The notes under the pieces were generated by a model. It was not told where the DNA came from and searched no databases. It worked only from the letters and a program-made list of their open reading frames with translations. Positions 48,501 to 59,124 of a DNA stretch of 64,000 bases are shown piece by piece; the stretch's first letter is position 1, and every line of letters starts with the position of its first letter. Source of the stretch: Xiphophorus maculatus. Its lineage: Eukaryota; Chordata; Actinopteri; Cyprinodontiformes; Poeciliidae. The translations under genes were made by a program, and so were the position numbers. The stretch lies in assembly GCF_002775205.1 (NCBI RefSeq), contig NC_036447.1, positions 5,010,501-5,074,500 of the forward strand, read 5' to 3'.

Positions 48501-51500
48501 TCGCCGGGCTCACCGGTTTCCACGTCGTGCTCGTGGCCAGAGGCAGAACAACCAACGAGCAGGTAGAAAACACGGAGGATTGTTCCCACTGTTGGCTTCA
48601 GAGATTACTCACCAGAACATTTACAAGGTTTCCAGTTCTGACGCTGCGGTTTTGACGACCTGTCGCTTCGACTTTAGGTGACAGGAAAGTTTCGAGGGGG
48701 AGTGAATCCTTTCACTAATGGCTGCTGGAGGAACGTCTCTCATGTTCTCTGCAGCTCCCAGGCACCAAGGTGAGTTAGTAGAGTTTCTGTAGGTACAGTG
48801 TAAAATCTGTGGAGAGGCTGAATCCATATGTACCCGGACATTTGAGAAAACAAATACTTTTTTTATGTCTTTTGACCTTGCAAAAGCAGAGATTTTGTGT
48901 GGGTGTTTCTTTTTATAACAAGATGCAAAATTCCTTAAAACAAAGTACCTCATTATAACAAAGCAACTTTTAAATCTAGATATAACAAGAAAGTTTCTTC
49001 TTTTAAGGAGATAAAAATGCACTCCACTGACAGGTTGACTTGTTAAAAAGGCATAAAGTCTCACTTATGACTCTCTTTTACACCCCAATTCTTCTAGACA
49101 ATGTGTAAGAATCCCAAAAGGTGTTGCTGTTTTTCTGTTACAACCTTTCTTATTTAAAAGAGAATATATATATACTGTATATATATAATATATATTTGTT
49201 TTAATAAATAATAAATGTTAAGTGACAAATGTTCTCCTCACACTTCAATGTGAGGAGAACACTGAAGTGAGTTCTCCTTTCAATGAGTTTTGCATCTTGC
49301 TATAACACGGTTTTCTCGTTTTTAACACATTTTTTTTATTTGGCTAGAAAATTTTCCTGTTTTAACAAGTTTTGCATCTTGTTAAAACTATGATTTTTTT
49401 TTTCTAATTTCATCTTTTTTTTTTAATCTCTAAAATATGAAAGTTTTCTTGTTTCAAGTTTTGCATCTTGTTAAAATAACATTTTTTCTTATTTAAAGAA
49501 GCCTTCATTTTTTTCTAATTTTTCTAAACTTATTTTCTTGTTTCAATGAGTTTTGTACTTTGCACTAAATTTTCCTTTTTTAATTTGGCTAAAACATGAA
49601 AGCTTTCTCTGAGTGATTTTTGCATCTTGCTGAAAAACGATTTTTCTTGTTTTAAACACTTTTTTAAAAATTTGGTCAAAAATGTAAAAAAAAAAAAAAA
49701 AAAAGGTTTTCTCATTTCAGCGAGTTTTGCATCTTGTTAAAACAACCAAATTTTTTACGTTTGAACAAGCTACTGCTCCTGGATTTATTATCAGTCTCTG
49801 GCAATTAAACTGTAAAATGTCCAAACAGGTTAATTTCTCTAAATGTCTCAGACCTCCCTGATGTTGAACAGAATCTCTGTTACTCCTTGTAACATCAGCG
49901 CTCCTCGTGTGTGCTGGTTAGCTTCACCGCCATGCTGTCTCTACAGGTACTTGGGCAGGAAGAAGTGCGTGCAGAAAGTGAGTGTGCAGCCTCCGTTTCT
50001 GCGGCTGCAGCTCACCGAGGCTCAACTGGCAGCCAAGATCCTGGACAACGGCATCCAGGGAGACCTGCACCGGGTGAGAGCGACACGCCTCCTGCTGGGG
50101 AAACGCCTCCATCTTTAGCTAATTGTTTGGTTTGGTCCTGAACAGATGCTTTGCATGTGTGGGTAGTAGATAGCTTTGCATACAGGATGGCAGCAGGAGG
50201 TTTAATCATTTAGTTCTGCAGATTTAAATGAGCTATTGTATGGACGTGGCACACATGAACATCTTGCAGCCTCACTATACACGAGTGGAAAGGGAGGAGG
50301 AAGAAGAAAAATCTTTTATAAACCGGACCCTTTCTCAATAATTACACAATTTTCTGGGCCACATATACATTAAATTAACAATATAAACTCCTCACTGTTG
50401 ACTCAAAAGTGTAAAAGACTTCATATATTTGTATTATGAAATATTTTTGATTTATAGTAGAGCATAATTTCCAACTCCTCATCCAAACTACTCCATCATT
50501 TTACTCCATTTGTTTTAAAGTAGCATGCAGTTTTACTTTTGAAATAACATTTCCTTCTTTTATTTCTGTCACTTGAGTTTAAGACAAAGAATATTTGTAA
50601 ATTAATTGGAAATTATCTCTTTCTAGCTTTAAACATAACATCTTTAAATTAATCAGGCTATTTAAACAATTTATTGGTATGTACTCTAGCAAAAAATTCT
50701 CATAGCTTCTGGTTTAGTGTTTTTATAGATGTTGCTCCATACATCTAAACAATAAGTCAGATATGGAACAACAAATGAATAATATAATGTTTCAAAATTA
50801 TATTTTGAGACAAGTTTCTTATCATCATGTGTGCTCTGGTTCTGCAGTCCAAGTCCAGTCTTGAGATGATGGAGAGTCAGTCATGTGACGCCGAGCCTCC
50901 TCCGCCTCCGAAACCAGAGCTGCGTTACCCTGGAATCGGCCAAAGGAACGCCGAAGGTAACGAAACATCACTGACCTCTGACTGCAGCTTTTCCTCTTCC
51001 ATAAATAAAGAAGACATTAATCTCAGTTTTAATTGAATTTTTGGTTTTTAACGGATTTATTTTTGGAAAATATGAATCCTTTTCTCAGTCTGAGCTAGTG
51101 AAGTCAGCATGCTCAAGGCCTACCATCTTGTTTGACATGTGTGTTTCACAGATTTTATTTATTTGAAATTTGAATTAAGATCAACTCTATGATGAAATAT
51201 TAATGACATTTACTAAAAAGTCAAAATATTACAATAATATAGTTGTACTTTCAATGTAAGAAAGTAGGAGTAATACAAGAAAAAAGCCACTATTATTACA
51301 GAATAAAATCAGAATTTTATGAGAACTGCTTCACGGAAAATAGCAAAAAATTAAAATGAGCCTGTTTTGAAGTTGCACGTTGATTCTGGTTTTACAGATA
51401 AATAAATACTTCATTTTTTAACACATCAGCATCAAATTGTTATCAGTAGCAGGACTTTGAAATGATTATGCAAACAACTGAATCACAGACTGAGGTTTCA

Positions 51501-54500
51501 ATTCATTGAAGTAACTTTTTCTATTAATTTCTAAGACGTTCTTCTGGAAAAATCGCATCTTTGTTCTGCTAATATAATTATATTCTCATAATAAAACAAA
51601 AACAAACTTGTAGTTTGGTCATAATACTCCATCACGATTGGAATAAAAGCCACTTTTTCAGATTTTCTTATTAAGAAAAGATGGGGAGAATTTCTTTTTA
51701 TTAAAATCGGATCTGGTATTAAAAAATTAAAGATTTTATTCAGATTTTTCGCTGCGACGTGTTTCCGATGACCTGTGTTGATGCCTTCCTGCAGAGTGCA
51801 GCCTGCTGGGCAAAGCTCCTCCCACCCCCACCATGTATAAGTACCGGCCCACTTACAGCCCGGGGAAGAACCACACGACGCTCACTCATGCTTACGCCAA
51901 CCAGGTAACGCTGTGCCAGCGGACAGGCAGAAACCAGGGAGAACCTGCTGTCTGTTTCTGCTCCATTTCTCTTTGTTTCTGCTTCTTTTATCACATCAAT
52001 TTAATGCATTTCCATTTTTTATTTTATTTTTTTCCTTTCGATTTTCCGTTGGCCACCTTGGTTTCAGTGGCTTACATTTGATCAGTATCAGTAAGTGATT
52101 ATTTTAAAATCATTTTCCTCTCTTCGTTTGGAGCGTGGTTTTCCTGTTCCCTTCCTGTTTGATCTGGACATGGGTTAAATACTGAACAGAACCTTTTCCC
52201 AGATGAAAATGGCTGCCTCTAGTAGGTCACTGCAAAAGCACACATTATCTTTATCTAGTTTCTCGTGCAAATGTATTAGTACACTTAAAATAATACAAAA
52301 CTAACTTATCTGGGAGAAATACGAGCTTTTTTTAACTCAATATATTTTTTTCATATTGATGAAAAAGTATTTGTTCCATTGGCAGATTAATTTGTTTTTC
52401 TGCATTTAGCTTCTACATCTCACCGAAAGGTTATTTCAAGTGTATTAAGCTGTTTGGAGTAGAAACTGGACCGAAATTACTTGGCACCATTTTCAGTTTT
52501 TACAGTGTAGCTGCGTTTCCATTGACCATGTAGTTGCTCAAATACGAATTACGAAAATAAATTTGCTTAATTGAAACAGGTCAATTTAGAAAAATCTCAT
52601 GTTTTTTGCTAAAAACGACCAGCTATGTTAAAATAAAAGTATTTCTCAAATCGACAATTTAAACACTTTTTTGTATCATGTGAGTCACATGATCAACAAC
52701 CAGATATTACAACTACAGGTGAGTTTCAGCCTTCATTTAGTTGAAGGAGCTCAGTGTTTCAGCAGTTTTTCAGTTTCTGTAGGCTTGTTTCAGATTAAAG
52801 GAGCATAGAAGCTGAATGTTACTTCTCCATGTTTGGTTCTGGTTCTAGGAATGGAGAGCAGAACCAGAAGACCTGAGAGGTCTGGAAGGTTGCTACGACA
52901 ACGACAGGTGTTTAATGTGCTTTGGTGCCAAGCCATTCAGTGATTTATAAGCTAACTGAAGTATTTAAGTCTTTTAGATTCTGTCTCTAATGGTTGTACC
53001 TATGATGAAAGGTTATCAGCTGCCTCTGTACATTAATTTGGATTTATTCTCAGTAATTTAACTCAGTATTTGTCCCCATGTCTGGTCCAGATCCACCCGA
53101 CTCTCCAGCAGTATCCAGAACTCCTCTCCTGTTTCTCCAGAATAAAAAGTTTTCCTTTCTGATTAGAACCAGTCTGTCTCTTGTTGCTGTCATCATCAGT
53201 TTATTATTAATGTGTCATCAATGTCCTAACAGCCTCCATCTTGTCTGTCTACTTCTGCTGTCGTCTACCTCTGCTGCAAATGCAGAGAATATTTAACTAA
53301 ACCAGATTGTCCTCACATCATTAAAAAGCTTTAAATACAATGTATCTTAAATTAAGGCCTTAAAATGTCTTAAATGCATTTAAAAGGTTTCTCTTTAACA
53401 TCTTATTACCATTATGTTATTTAAAAATGGTCTCAAAACAATAATATTATCATTTATCGCAATAACTTTTGGGAAAATTTATCGTCCAGCAGAATTTATC
53501 GTGACAGGCCCACACGTGTCAGTGAAGCGCTGGTAAAAACGTTCTTAAAGGGTTAATGGAGGATAAATGGTGAGTTTCAGAAACAGCAGGAGTTTTTAAA
53601 GAGACATAATCACAATTTAAGGTGATAAATCAGGGGGAAAAATATTTTAAATCATATTTAATAAAAATATTTTAAAAACAAATAAAAGTGACATAATTAC
53701 TTGATTTATTTTTTTATAAGTTCATTATATATATTACAAGTTTCTAGCTGTAATAACTGAAGCTGTGCATTGACTCTAGATCTATCACAAAGATAATAAC
53801 GTCAGTTTTGTTTCTGTACATCCACACATTTATCTGTCCAGTTTTTGGATGGGTTCAGAGTCACCTGTTAACATCGTAATGCAGAGCTGCGTCTCATATG
53901 CTCAGATTATTTCCTATGTAATCTGAGCTATTGGGAACGTACAGATATTAAATACTAGGGGTCCCAGGATTGAACCTTGTGGAACTCCACATGTGATTTC
54001 TGATGAGACGTTATCCATGGACACAAAGAAATCCCTGATCTTTAGGTAAGATTCGAACCAATTAAGGTCTGGACTAGAGTCCCAGTCACTTCAATATATA
54101 TCATAATTAACAAAGTCAAATGCAGCATTTGACTTTGTCTCTTTATAGCATTATAGATTTTAGATTTTTTATTTTAGATTTTTTATTATAGATTATAGCA
54201 TCTTTTATGCTATAATCTTTTATAGCGTATAGCATAAAAGATTATGCTATTAAATGAAACTATGCATCCATAGCTGGGTAGTAACAAGTTACATTTAGTC
54301 AATTACAATTTACCTGAGTGACTTTTTTTGAAAAAAAATTACTTTTAGGAGTATTGTTACTACGCTGTACTTCTTGCTTTTACATAAATAATTTTATTAT
54401 GAGGTATTTTTACTTACTAGAGTAAAATCTCTGGATTTTCTACCCACTGATTGAACAAACATGTTTTAACCATAAACCCACCAGACACACACCTGCAGTT

Positions 54501-57500
54501 TTTGTTAGTTTCATAAGTTTTTCATGAAAATAAAAATTTTGTTTTGACTTTTATTTTTTTTACTTATATGAATTGTCATTTTGCTCCTTAAAATCTCAGA
54601 ATTTCCACTTAATTTTCTATTTTTGTCTGTCTGTTATTTTTTTAAACATTAAATGATTGATGATTTGATCAGTTACTCAGTACCTGAGTAACTTTTTACC
54701 AAATATTTAATATTCTTACGCGAGTAATTTCTTGGATGGCTGCATTTTACTTTTACTCCAGTAAAAACATGTCGAAGTAGAGCTACCTCTCCTGAAAACA
54801 TGACGCCGGCCCTTTAAGTTCCTCCTCCTTTCTGTCTCCTCCCTCTTCTGCCTCCTTCAGTTGAGTCGAGGGGAGAGCGTTGGCAGCGCCAGGGACTCCT
54901 CTTCCTCCACCTCCTCGCTCCTCCAGGCCAGCCAGCAGCCTGGTTTCCGCTCGCAGCCCAGCCTGGACCGCCGGGACGTGCCGTCGGACCGGGCGGTGGG
55001 CGGCGGCGGCGAACGGAGGGAGGCGGGGCGGGAGGCCGGTGGTGGCGGCGGCATTCCTGGCTACTCGCTGGGCGGCCGCTCCTACCCGTCCTTCTCAGAC
55101 CCCACTGTGCTGTCGGCGGTGGCGTCCCGGTCCTCCAGCTCGGCTGGCGCCGCCCACATCTCTGAGGCGACCACCACCTCCACCAGCTTCAAAAGCTTGG
55201 CCAATCAGACGCCGCCGCCTCACCACCCGTCGCGTAACGGCAGCTTGTCGTACGACAGCCTGCTGGCGGGCGAGGACTTTGACAAAGCGGCGGCGGCCCC
55301 TGAGCCCCCCGCAGGGAGACCCTGTACACCAGCAACAGGCGGCTACGGCTCACCCTTCCTGTCCCAGCAGAGAGAGGCCGACCTGCCGTCCCAGTCCTCC
55401 CAGTCTCCCCATCACCATCACCGCTCTTCCCACCACCACCATCCCTTCCTTCATCGCTCCTCCTCCTCGTCTTCCTCCCCGCCTCCTCCGCCGGAGCGGG
55501 ACCGCCTCCTTGGCGACCCCCACACTGCCCCGGCCACCAACTCCTCTGCCCCGCACCATCACCACCATCACCATCACCACCACTCCCACCATCATCACCA
55601 CCATTCCTCATCCTCTTCCTCATCCTCGCGCCCGCCGCGCTTTGCTGCCCCCCACCACGCCTATCCATACCGGACCCGCTCCACCGACGTCCCGCTGGGC
55701 TCCAGCAGCGCTTCCGCTCGCTCGCCGCTCTCCGCCCACCCCCCGCCGCTGGGCAAGTCGCTGTCGTACTCGAGCGCAGCGGCGGCTGAAATGCAGTACC
55801 GTCTGGTCCGCAAGGCGTCGGCATCGGCCGGCGCGAACGCCGCGGGCGTAGGAGGAGGGGAAGGCGGAGGGATGGGAGGAGCCATACAAGCACCAAAGTG
55901 AGTATGACTTTCACCTTTGACCCTGACGATTGGTTTGCTGCTAACTCAGAGAAGCTACATGCCTGCCAGAAACTGGACTGACTGCTCCTCCTGCTCTTCC
56001 TCCTTTTCTCCCTCTCTCCTCCTCTTCCTCCTGCCAGATTTCCTGTGAGTTCCTCCTCCTCTTCCTTTGCTCATCTTCCTCTCGTTTGTGGACGTTTTCA
56101 AACTGAGTGAATTTGGTGCCGCCATTTTCTTCAAATCTAACAGAATTGCTGTCAAACATTTGTGCAGCAAATATGAAAATTTCTGCCGCTATAATTTTAA
56201 AGATGTATAATAAAAGTTTCCACACGTCATCAGAGGTCACTAGAGGTCAAATTTGATTTTGCAAATCAAATTTGTTTGATTTGCAAAATCAAACAAATTG
56301 GTGTTTGTGCTGGTTTCTGCAGCAAAATATGTAATTGTGGGGCTATAATTTTAAAGGTGTTAAAGGTTTCCAGAGGTCATGAAAGGTCAACCAGCTCCCA
56401 TCTTCTTCAAATCAGATAAAATTGGTGTCAATCAACTCAGCTGTTTGTGCAGCAATTATTTTTGTTTGACCTTTAAACCTTCATGAATATCTTCAAAGCC
56501 AAAGCAGAACAACCAGCCCTCGCTTTACGCAAATCTAACAAAATTGGTTTCAAATGTTTGTGCTACTTTTGTGCAGCAAAACTTTTAAAGTTTGTGCCGC
56601 TATCACTTTAATATTAATACTAGTTTCCAGAGGTCAACCACCACCGCTCACATTTACAAAATTAAATAAATTTGGTGTCAATTTACTGTGATACGATTGT
56701 GCAGAAATAATTTTTATTTGTGCCACTAATACTTTAAAGATATTAATAAAGGTTCCCAGAGGTCATGTAAGGTCAACCAGTTCCCCATTTCCTTCAAATC
56801 AGACAATATTGCTGTCAGTTAACTCGACTAAGTGTGTGCAGCAATTTTTTTTTGTTTGTGCTGCTTTTGCTTTGAAGAGATTAATGAAAGTTTAAAGGTC
56901 CAAAGGTCAACCATTAGATTTGAAGGCGTGGGGTCAACTTCACTCGAGTTTGTTTTCATCGTTGTGTTTGATGCTGTTGTTCTTGTGCAGATCTGTGTTT
57001 TGTTTTTTATGAGAATGCATTCAGCGTTCTCACTTCTTAAGGTTTTATTTCTCTTTAGAATCAGTGAGAGTGCACTGATTCTCACTGATGCTAAATGGCA
57101 GCAACGGATGTAAACGGTTACATAAGATGTATTTGTAATTCAGCCATGGCACTAACATCATCTATCAGCCAATCAGAAGAGACGTCACGTCTTATTAAGG
57201 TGTTGGAGCGACAAACTCCTTAAATCTAAATCACGATTTAGCAATCTCATTCCTTAAGATTGTTCCTCTTTACGTTTATTATTCCACGTTCCTTAAGTTT
57301 TACTGCATTTAACTACTTCCACGTACTTCAACCGATGTCAACAATTCATATTTCAAAACGTTCAGCTTCTGCTGGAGACTTATGTTGCAACTTTTGGTAA
57401 TTTCAGCTTTCATGCTTCTTAAAATATTGTAACTTTCTGCCCCGTTGAAATACACTGAAATTCTTCAGAATTCTACAAAATTTTGCCCACTTCTGGAATT

Positions 57501-59124
57501 TGATTAGGAAACACTTTTGCTGATGTATCACAGAAATGACAGCATCTCTGATTTGTTTGGAGTCTGCATGACCTTTTCTTCATATCAACATTCGTTTTGA
57601 GTCCTTTCCTTTTCACCGTTCCACCCTGCACACCGCAGAATTTGTCTCTCATTAGCGTGCTTCAGAGCAGCTGTTCACCATTTCTACTTAAAACAAACAA
57701 TTTATATTTGAATATTAGCTCATTAGCGGAGCGCTGTAGAGCTTGACTGCATGTTAGTGAAGCTGTTTCACCACTTAACCGTCTCACTGTCTTAGCGTAA
57801 CGGTCGGACAGCGATGAGGCAGAGTCTGGGTTGTCCTGTTAGACTGTCAGTTCCCAAAAGCACACAAAATAATTAGTAAAGGCGCACGCAGGGTCAATGC
57901 GACGCTGCCGCACTGCGTGCAAAGTAAAAAACTTAAGAGTCCAAATGACCCCATCTCTTAAGGTCAATTCTTGGTGTAGCGCCACCACAAGCGAGGAGGG
58001 GAATAGGTTTTTTAATTAGGCTGGATCCTTTGACACTGCAGTGTGAAAGTGAACCGCAGCAGCTGAAAATGTAACAAATGTTGCAACTTTGGTCCCCAAT
58101 CAAACCAAATCTACCAGACTACCAGGTGTGAAAACACTCTAAGTGAATGGATTTAGCTAATTTTTATTCTAGTGACAGTAGCGGCGTTTCCTTTAAAAAT
58201 GTGGGCAAATCTTTCTCTATGTTCTTCTAAGGTTAAAAAAATCCAACACAATTTCCAAAGTGCGTTGTTTCTATTGAATAAGAATTTAAATTAAAACTAC
58301 ACGTAAATAAGTTTGCAGCTAGTCATCAAAAATCATGGCAGCAACGGATGTAAACGGTTACATAAGCTGTATTTGTAATTCAGCTATGGCACCTTAATTC
58401 AGACATCACGTCTTATTCAGGTGTTGGAACAACAAACTCCTTATACCTGGGAGCGGCTACGTATCCAGCGTTTTGAGGAAATTGTAGTCGCCGTTTTTAC
58501 AAAAGAGCATTAGATTCAACATGTTATGAACTGAGCAGTTCTGAGAGATGGAGCCAGCTGCTCATTTTCTGAAAACAAACTAAACAAAAACAAACCATCA
58601 TCCTCTTACCACTTCCTGTCGTCGTCTTTGTTGTTTCCGCCAGTAGTAACATCTGGGTATTGATCAGGTGACTTTGTGTGATGTGAAAAAGAGTTTCTGT
58701 TACAGATTTAGCACAAAAACATCTTGTATGCTGTGTTTCCATATACAATTCCAATTTGTGCAGTTGTATATGTTTTAGCAGAACAGGAATGAAATAGTCG
58801 ATTATCCTGATCCTCTTCTGAATACCTTCCATCATACCCTAGGCTCTAAATCCTGGTGTTTTTATACATTTCTCTCATGAACCCAGAGGTGAGCTGATCC
58901 AGAGGAAACCTCGGAGTCGGACCAATGGTGGCCAGCTCTTCTCCTCCTCTTCCTCCTCCTGCTCCGCCCCTTCCTCCCCTTGTCACCTGGTCTCCTCACC
59001 CAGCAGACCTGCTGCAGACCACCTGAGCTCGCCGGTGACTCAGAGTCCGGCCCACAAGCCTCCGGCCGGCGGCGTAAAGAAGGTAACCGGCGTCGGGGGA
59101 ACCACCTACGAGATCTCCGTATGA
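42513..59124 (+). CDS. zdhhc5: Palmitoyltransferase ZDHHC5, complete coding region
   Basis: Transfers palmitate to cysteines of membrane proteins; acts at the plasma membrane and endosomes. Coding exons: 42513-42676, 45233-45354, 45451-45608, 47233-47405, 48460-48562, 48678-48769, 49947-50073, 50848-50956, 51795-51904, 54861-55897, 58887-59124; all in phase, 810 aa (human about 715). The ATG at 42513 is the first in frame after a TAG at 42468 and gives MPGSSSK, matching the family. The core has two N-terminal helices, the cysteine-rich domain ([23 protein letters not shown]), the catalytic [17 protein letters not shown], then RTTNEQ (TTxE motif). The [21 protein letters not shown] block separates it from ZDHHC8. 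The cytosolic tail contains [11 protein letters not shown] and ends [15 protein letters not shown], a PDZ ligand. Odd: the exon 54861-55897 carries large His and Ser runs, and the usual SPVRYDNLS block is not found. Confidence 0.96.
44808..44927. repeat. Foldback element, right half only
   Basis: Retains TTGTCTTATTTCAAGTGTACTG, ATATTTGCATTAGAAACTGG and the terminus ATGTTTTTGCAGTG. Lies in the first zdhhc5 intron between coding exons. Confidence 0.65.
45685..46587. mobile_element. Non-autonomous hAT-like element, copy 4, with a nested insertion
   Basis: The left part (from about 45685) aligns with copy 5, and the right end GAGCCACACTTTGGACACC lies at 46568-46586. The middle, about 46035-46415, is occupied by an unrelated inverted-repeat element ending TTCTGGGATAATTTATCGGC. 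Lies in a zdhhc5 intron. Confidence 0.65.
47413..48012. repeat. TTAA-bounded inverted-repeat element, copy B
   Basis: 600 bp between TTAA 47413-47416 and TTAA 48009-48012, ending GCATAATAGGTCCTG. It begins only 7 nt past the end of the DHHC catalytic exon of zdhhc5 (exon end 47405). Confidence 0.65.
49270..49760. repeat. Degenerate AT-rich tandem repeat, unit about 70-107 bp
   Basis: The block GTTTTGCATCTTGTTAAAAC or close variants occurs at about 49289, 49372, 49460, 49549, 49617 and 49724. TTTGGCTAAAA and TTTTCTTGTTT lie between them. It is immediately preceded by a perfect hairpin at 49231-49260. Lies in zdhhc5 intron 48770-49946. Confidence 0.65.
52228..52507. repeat. Foldback element, short diverged copy
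   Basis: Starts CACTGCAAAAGCACAC and ends TTTTTACAGTG, with a shortened centre. It abuts a second repeat type (AGCTGCGTTTCCATTGACC at about 52509). Lies in zdhhc5 intron 51905-54860. Confidence 0.65.
53745..54125 (-). mobile_element. Second L2/Rex-like LINE fragment
   Basis: Resembles 31590-31990 base by base (TAATAACTGAAG, GGGGTCCCAG, CCTTGTGGAACTCCACA, GAGACGTTATCCATGGACAC), including the CGVPQG-like region on the minus strand. Lies in the zdhhc5 intron before the long exon 54861-55897. The 3'-terminal part of the same family is at about 52725-53010 in the same intron, so the two may be one interrupted copy. Confidence 0.65.
54272..54790. repeat. Same fish repeat as 14306-14865, copy in zdhhc5
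   Basis: Begins GCTGGGTAGTAACAAGTTAC and ends GTAGAGCTACCTCT, suggesting short inverted ends. It ends about 70 bp before the acceptor of the long zdhhc5 exon. Other copies: 42705-43215 (reverse orientation, starting 28 bp after the donor of the first coding exon) and 34690-35480 (interrupted by CA repeats). Confidence 0.65.
56090..56960 (+). repeat. About 135 bp tandem satellite, array 2
   Basis: Six or so degenerate units with the recurring blocks AGGTCAACCAG (about 56385, 56632, 56770, 56905; degenerate at 56243 and 56508), TTTGTGCAGCAA, GCTATAATTTTAAAG and CAAATC(A/T)(A/G)ACA(A/G)AATTGGTGTCAA. Unit spacing is about 123-142 bp. Lies in the last zdhhc5 intron. Confidence 0.8.
58185..58830. 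repeat. MITE with GTTTCCAT ends, copy in last zdhhc5 intron
   Basis: Shares CACTTCCTGTCGTCGTCTT, CGCCAGTAGTAACATCTGG, TTGATCAGGTGACTT and CTGATCCTC blocks with 24131-24545. It includes the segment 58335-58446, which is duplicated at 57094-57229. Confidence 0.6.

Noticed and set aside
54880..55914. Long overlapping open frames on both strands (323 aa plus, 241 aa minus) across the zdhhc5 tail exon
   Set aside because: GC-rich, low-complexity Pro/Ser/His-coding sequence opens other frames by chance. Only the frame from 54861 continues the zdhhc5 protein at both splice junctions.
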